From the NCBI GenBank assembly GCA_947165115.1, contig CAMUZD010000050.1:1-8957 (forward strand): a DNA stretch of 8,957 nucleotides, in the 5' to 3' direction. Made by a program: the position numbers and the translations under genes. The first letter of the stretch is position 1. Every line of letters begins with the position of its first letter. Below the pieces are notes generated by a model. That model ran no database searches. It was not told the origin of the DNA and worked only from the letters and a program-made list of their open reading frames with translations. This stretch comes from an uncultured Clostridia bacterium (GTDB taxonomy: Bacteria; Bacillota; Clostridia; Oscillospirales; Acutalibacteraceae). Shown one piece after another: positions 5,870 to 8,957 of this stretch.

Positions 5870-7261
5870 GCTCGCGAGGTCATAGACATCGCCGCTGTAG
5901 GGAGCAATTGCGGGAGTATTAAGCTCGCTCTCACATGTGAGCGCAAATTCCGTGGAAACCGCATCCTCGCCGTGATTTATGAATATCTGCTTAGCATCGA
6001 CCTCCCTGAGCCATTGCAGAAGCATGTTCCTGTCGGCGTGACCGGAGAAGCCGTTGAGATTATATATTCTTGCCCTTACCGTGATATTGTCGCCGAAGAG
6101 CTTTACCATCGCCGCGCCGTCAATCAGGCGCCTGCCGAGAGTGCCCTCGCACTGGAAACCGCAGAAGAGCACCGCGCATTCCCTTCGCCAGAGATTATGT
6201 TTGAGGTGGTGCCTTATCCTGCCAGCTTCGCACATTCCCGAGGCGGAGATTATTACCTTGGGCTCGGGATTATTATTGATTGCCGTTGACTCTTCGCTCG
6301 AAATGGCAACACGCAGATTCGGGAAAGAAATCGGATTTATGCCCTTCTCAAGTAGCGATACGGTCTCGTCGTCAAAGTATTCCGCAACCTCGGAGGAGTA
6401 TATATTGGTTGCCTCTATGGCGAGAGGCGAATCAACATAGACCGGGAAATTCCCGCAGTCCGGGCAGAGATTCTTCTCTTTGATTACTCTTATCAGATAC
6501 AGAAGCTCCTGAGTCCTGCCGACCGCGAAAGCCGGAATCACAAGATTGCCGCCGCCGGAGAGCGTTTCATAGATAACCTGAGCAAGCTGGCCGACATAAT
6601 CGGGCGCCGCTCCGTGCGTTCTGTCACCGTAGGTGGATTCGCAAACGACATAATCGGCATGGGGAGGAGTCTGCGGATTCTTTATCAGCGGTCTGTTGAG
6701 ATTGCCTACATCTCCCGAAAAAAGAATTGTTTTTGTGACGCCGTCTTCTGTGATTTCAAAGAGGATATTCGACGATCCGAGCAGATGCCCTGCGTCAAAG
6801 AAGCTGATTTTTATCCCGTCAAAGAGTCTGACCGTATCCTCGTAATTATGAGTGACAAAAAGGCGAACTGTCTTTTCAACATCTTCGGGAGTATAGAGAG
6901 GCGTATATTGATCCTCGCCGCTCCTCTTCGCCTTTCTGTTCCGCCACTGAGCTTCGAATTCCTGAATATGTGCGGAATCGCGCAGCATAATCGAGCAGAG
7001 TTTACCGGTCGCCTCGGTCATGTGAATTTTACCGCTGAAACCGTTTGCCACCATATTGGGAATCTTGCCCGAGTGGTCAATATGGGCATGTGTCAGGCAG
7101 ACCGCGTCAATTTCGCCGGGAACAACAGGTAATTCGCAGTTTTCATATATATCGGGGCCCTGCTCCATGCCGCAGTCAACGAGTATCTTTTTGCCGCAGG
7201 CCTCAATCAAAGTGCAGGAGCCTGTAACTTCGTGATTTGCGCCTATAAACATAACTCTCAT
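5798..7261 (-). CDS. Beta-CASP metallo-beta-lactamase RNase, frameshifted near the C-terminus
   Basis: This is a zinc-dependent ribonuclease-like protein of the CPSF73-type beta-CASP family, expected to act on RNA in the cytosol. Metal motifs are intact: HAHIDH (58-63), the His159 of DAGHLLGSS and the Asp184 of FSGDVG. The beta-CASP part has CESTYGDR (207-213), AVGRTQELL, SASGMCEAGRIRHHL (339-353), NGFSGHAD (403-410, His408) and INHGE (428-432, His430), which also mark the RNA-specificity domain. As written the frame has 487 residues, but after DLASGK (residue 466) the last 21 residues are Arg/Lys/Gly-rich and unlike the family. The proper C-terminus lies in the next frame, so one extra base in an A5 run is suspected. 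All catalytic residues precede the break, so activity could survive. The start ATG follows AAGGGCGGTG. It has its own promoter and is followed by the acyltransferase gene. Confidence 0.9.
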   Translation of the reverse strand: MRVMFIGANHEVTGSCTLIEACGKKILVDCGMEQGPDIYENCELPVVPGEIDAVCLTHAHIDHSGKIPNMVANGFSGKIHMTEATGKLCSIMLRDSAHIQEFEAQWRNRKAKRSGEDQYTPLYTPEDVEKTVRLFVTHNYEDTVRLFDGIKISFFDAGHLLGSSNILFEITEDGVTKTILFSGDVGNLNRPLIKNPQTPPHADYVVCESTYGDRTHGAAPDYVGQLAQVIYETLSGGGNLVIPAFAVGRTQELLYLIRVIKEKNLCPDCGNFPVYVDSPLAIEATNIYSSEVAEYFDDETVSLLEKGINPISFPNLRVAISSEESTAINNNPEPKVIISASGMCEAGRIRHHLKHNLWRRECAVLFCGFQCEGTLGRRLIDGAAMVKLFGDNITVRARIYNLNGFSGHADRNMLLQWLREVDAKQIFINHGEDAVSTEFALTCESELNTPAIAPYSGDVYDLASGKSKNRPRGGQKGFRDQEGKGCI

Positions 7262-7284
7262 ATCAACACCGCCCTTCAGTTTTT

Positions 7285-7313
7285 ATTCTATCACTTTATT
7301 TATAATTCTTCAA
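7285..7313 (-). promoter_or_regulatory. Sigma-A promoter for the beta-CASP RNase gene
   Basis: On minus, TTGAAG (-35, 7308-7313) and TAGAAT (-10, 7285-7290) are separated by exactly 17 bases, with a TG one base before the -10 (extended -10). The start of transcription would be near 7278, giving a leader of about 17 bases that carries the ribosome site. It sits in the 54-base gap between the methyltransferase and RNase genes. Confidence 0.65.
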
Positions 7314-7315
7314 TA

Positions 7316-8140
7316 TTATTTTCGCCTGCCGAGCTGCCAGAAGGCGACTGCCGAGGCGGCCGCGACATTGAGCGAATCCACTCCGTGCATCATCGGAATA
7401 CGAACTGTATAATCGCTCAGCTCAACGGTTCGTTTCTCGAGCCCTTCGCCCTCGGAGCCGAGAATAACGGCGAGCTTTTCTTCACAATTCAGCTTTTCAT
7501 CATCAAGCAGAACCGAATCATCCTCAAGAGCCATTGAAACAGTTGAAAAGCCCTGAGATTTCAGATATTCAAATGTCTTATCCTGCCAGCCATCCTTATC
7601 GATGAACGCCCACGGAATCTGAAACACGGTGCCCATGCTGACTCTTATCGCCCTTCTGTAAAGCGGATCGGAGCATTCATAGGTCAGCAGAACGGCGTCA
7701 AATCCGAGAGCGGCGGCGGAGCGGAATATCGCGCCGACATTTGTCGGATTCATAATCCTTTCCAGAATAGCGATTCTCGAAGCCACTTCACAGACTTCGG
7801 AGACGGACCTCAGCGGTTTTCTTTTCATAAGGCAGAGTGCACCGCGTGTGAGCTCAAAGCCCGTAATCTGAGTCAGAATATCGAAATCGGCCGTATAGAC
7901 CGGAATATTTCCGCATCTTTGTATTATATTTTTCGCCTCTCCCTCAATATGCTTTCTCTCAAGCAGAAGTGAAACCGGCTCGCAGCCGGCTTCAAGAGCG
8001 CGCTCTATTACCTTCGGGCTCTCGGCGACAAACATCCCGTTTTCGGGTTTATCTCTGTTGAGAAGCTCGCGCTCATTGAGCCTTGCGAAAGCATCGAGCT
8101 CGGGAGCGCTGAAATCTTTAATTTCAATGATATCCGGCAT
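7316..8140 (-). CDS. SpoU/TrmH-family RNA 2'-O-methyltransferase
   Basis: SPOUT-class enzymes of this family transfer a methyl group from S-adenosylmethionine to a ribose 2'-OH in rRNA or tRNA. The protein has 274 residues from the chosen start. An N-terminal substrate-binding domain (about 20-110) includes FVAESPKVIERAL. The catalytic domain has the three trefoil-knot motifs: motif 1 NPTNVGAIFRSAAALG (131-146, with the catalytic Arg140), motif 2 ILGSEGEGL (226-234) and motif 3 IPMMHGVDSLNVAAASAVAFW (248-268). An upstream in-frame ATG at 8150-8152 has no ribosome site, while GAGGG (8146-8150) sits five bases before the ATG at 8138-8140, so the shorter start is preferred. The target nucleotide cannot be told. 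The gene follows a terminator after aroQ with little room for its own promoter, so readthrough is likely. Confidence 0.93.
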   Translation of the reverse strand: MPDIIEIKDFSAPELDAFARLNERELLNRDKPENGMFVAESPKVIERALEAGCEPVSLLLERKHIEGEAKNIIQRCGNIPVYTADFDILTQITGFELTRGALCLMKRKPLRSVSEVCEVASRIAILERIMNPTNVGAIFRSAAALGFDAVLLTYECSDPLYRRAIRVSMGTVFQIPWAFIDKDGWQDKTFEYLKSQGFSTVSMALEDDSVLLDDEKLNCEEKLAVILGSEGEGLEKRTVELSDYTVRIPMMHGVDSLNVAAASAVAFWQLGRRK

Positions 8141-8145
8141 ATAAT

Positions 8146-8150
8146 CCCTC
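8146..8150 (-). promoter_or_regulatory. Ribosome binding site deciding the methyltransferase start
   Basis: GAGGG on minus, five bases before ATG 8138-8140. It overlaps the upstream ATG at 8150-8152, which is therefore unlikely to be used. Confidence 0.65.
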
Positions 8151-8157
8151 ATTTGTC

Positions 8158-8187
8158 AAAAAGCCACGGCTCTGTGAACCGTGACTT
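8158..8187 (-). terminator. Rho-independent terminator after aroQ
   Basis: On minus, AAGTCACGG pairs with CCGTGGCTT (9 bp with one G-U) around a 9-base loop, followed by TTTTT. Arms are 8179-8187 and 8161-8169, T-run 8158-8162 (partly inside the arm). It lies nine bases beyond the aroQ stop codon and eight bases before the methyltransferase ribosome site, so it may be a partial terminator or attenuator within a longer operon. Confidence 0.75.
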
Positions 8188-8195
8188 CTCTTGTT

Positions 8196-8735
8196 TTACT
8201 GATTGTCTGCGGGAGCGCTGTCTGCCGCCGCTGCGGCTTCGGCTGCCGCGGCTCTTTCTTTTTCTCTCTCCTCGGCTCTCTGCTTTTCCTTCTCCGCCTC
8301 GATGGCGCTGAGTTTCTCAACCAGATATTCGAGCGCTTCGATATAGCCGTCAAAGCCCTTGCCCATTATCGTCTTTTCCGCATACATGCCGACATAGGAG
8401 ATCTGGCGGAATTCCTCTCTCTCCTTGAGGTCGGTGATGTGGACCTCGACGGTAGGCTTCTTGACCGTCTTGAGAGCGTCGAGAATCGCAATGCTGGTAT
8501 GGGTATAGGCCGCGGGGTTGATGATTATGCCGTCAACTCCCTTATATGCCTCCTGAATCTTGTCAACGAGATCGCCCTCGTGATTTGACTGATACATATC
8601 GGCATATACATTGAGCTCATCGGCTTTTTTCTCAATCATTTTGCAAAGTTCTTTATAGGAACTCTCGCCGTAAATGTCCTTCTCTCTGATGCCGAGCAGA
8701 TTCATATTCGGACCGTTTAATACAAGGATACGCAT
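8196..8735 (-). CDS. aroQ: Type II 3-dehydroquinate dehydratase with an unusual C-terminal tail
   Basis: This enzyme converts 3-dehydroquinate to 3-dehydroshikimate, the third step of the shikimate pathway to aromatic amino acids, as a cytosolic dodecamer. Family residues are all in place: LNGPNMNLLGIRE (6-18), the catalytic Tyr22 in IYG, QSNHEGDLVDKIQ (49-61), NPAAYTHTS (73-81, Asn73 and His79), EVHITD (97-102, Glu97 and His99) and EFRQISY (108-114, Arg110). The usual enzyme has about 145-150 residues; this one has 179. The extra 30 or so residues (about 147-179) are a charged helix rich in Glu, Lys and Arg, then an alanine run and an acidic end, and are of unknown use. The ATG follows AAAGG by eight bases and overlaps the end of the shikimate kinase gene by 19 bases, suggesting coupled translation. 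A terminator follows. Confidence 0.95.
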   Translation of the reverse strand: MRILVLNGPNMNLLGIREKDIYGESSYKELCKMIEKKADELNVYADMYQSNHEGDLVDKIQEAYKGVDGIIINPAAYTHTSIAILDALKTVKKPTVEVHITDLKEREEFRQISYVGMYAEKTIMGKGFDGYIEALEYLVEKLSAIEAEKEKQRAEEREKERAAAAEAAAAADSAPADNQ

Positions 8736-8957
8736 TTTGACAACCTTTCCGCCGTGACAGCAACATCACGGTCAACATCAATTATATAATCCGCAAAGCT
8801 TTCATAAGTTTCTCTGCGTTTGCTGAAGATTTCATAAACGGCGTTTTCGCCCGCGCTGAGCGGCCTGCCGCCTGTAGTCAGTTCTTCTATGTTGCGCCTG
8901 AGATAGATGACTATTCCGTTTTGCGCAAGGGCGTCTCTGTTTTCTTCGCGCATTACC
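8717..8957 (-). CDS. aroK: Shikimate kinase, C-terminal part
   Basis: The gene runs in from the right edge; the ATG at 8951-8953 is internal, because the frame continues upstream (Val before Met). Shikimate kinase phosphorylates shikimate with ATP at the 3-OH, two steps after AroQ. The visible 79 residues match the family's second half: VMREENRDALAQNGIVIYL corresponds to the ENR..L...G.VVYL segment that follows the GGG shikimate-binding loop, and TTGGRPLSAG to the lid/RPL segment that binds nucleotide. It ends with KRRETYESFADYIIDVD, where the family has the R..YE..AD..ID pattern. The P-loop lies outside the window. Its stop (8717-8719) falls inside the start of aroQ, so the two genes overlap by 19 bases and form an aro operon. 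Confidence 0.85.
   Translation of the reverse strand, partial: VMREENRDALAQNGIVIYLRRNIEELTTGGRPLSAGENAVYEIFSKRRETYESFADYIIDVDRDVAVTAERLSKCVSLY

Noticed and set aside
5674..5964. Separate 96-residue gene starting at 5964
   Set aside because: Its first 30 or so residues are the RNase coding sequence read out of frame and there is no ribosome site at that ATG. Only the tail after about 5869 is protein-like, and it belongs to the RNase.
8156..8161. TTGACA on minus just before the methyltransferase gene
   Set aside because: It arises from the terminator T-run, and 17 bases downstream there is only CGGATA inside the coding sequence. Not a usable promoter.
1..8957. tRNA, rRNA, riboswitch, CRISPR array or insertion sequence
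   Set aside because: I saw no cloverleaf, no regularly spaced repeats, no transposase and no long leader with conserved riboswitch elements.

Overview
This window looks like chromosomal DNA from a low-to-mid-GC member of the Clostridia (Firmicutes), probably of the Ruminococcaceae/Oscillospiraceae kind. That is inferred from Shine-Dalgarno sites of the AGGAGG type before nearly every gene, HrcA/CIRCE control of a heat-shock gene, a GH16 glycanase, and the style of the housekeeping proteins. I cannot name a species. Nearly all genes lie on the minus strand. The only plus-strand gene is the fragment at the left edge.

Layout, left to right. Bases 2-463 (+) hold the C-terminal part of a GH16 beta-glucanase-like enzyme. 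It converges on clpB (521-3100, -) across a strong bidirectional terminator (474-506). clpB is preceded by a perfect CIRCE operator (3218-3244), so the disaggregase is predicted to be repressed by HrcA. Next comes an AT-richer segment (about 3245-4740, -) with two small unrecognised genes followed by an ADP-ribosylglycohydrolase, which looks like an accessory cassette with its own promoter. A terminator (4636-4670) separates it from the next unit.

The right half reads leftward on the minus strand: shikimate kinase (C-terminal part, from the right edge), type II 3-dehydroquinate dehydratase (overlapping by 19 bases), a terminator, a SpoU/TrmH-family RNA 2'-O-methyltransferase, a promoter, a beta-CASP metallo-beta-lactamase RNase, and a GNAT-like acyltransferase. 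The first two are shikimate-pathway enzymes. The next two act on RNA.

Main points of interest: (1) the beta-CASP RNase frame is broken by an apparent one-base excess in an A5 run, and the natural C-terminus continues in the next frame; (2) clpB carries a perfect CIRCE; (3) the ADP-ribosylglycohydrolase cassette differs in composition from its flanks and contains a stop-interrupted, frame-overlapping small-gene region; (4) AroQ has a charged, alanine-rich C-terminal tail absent from the usual enzyme. I found no tRNA, rRNA, CRISPR array, insertion sequence or clear defence system. No gene-free stretch exceeds 300 bases.
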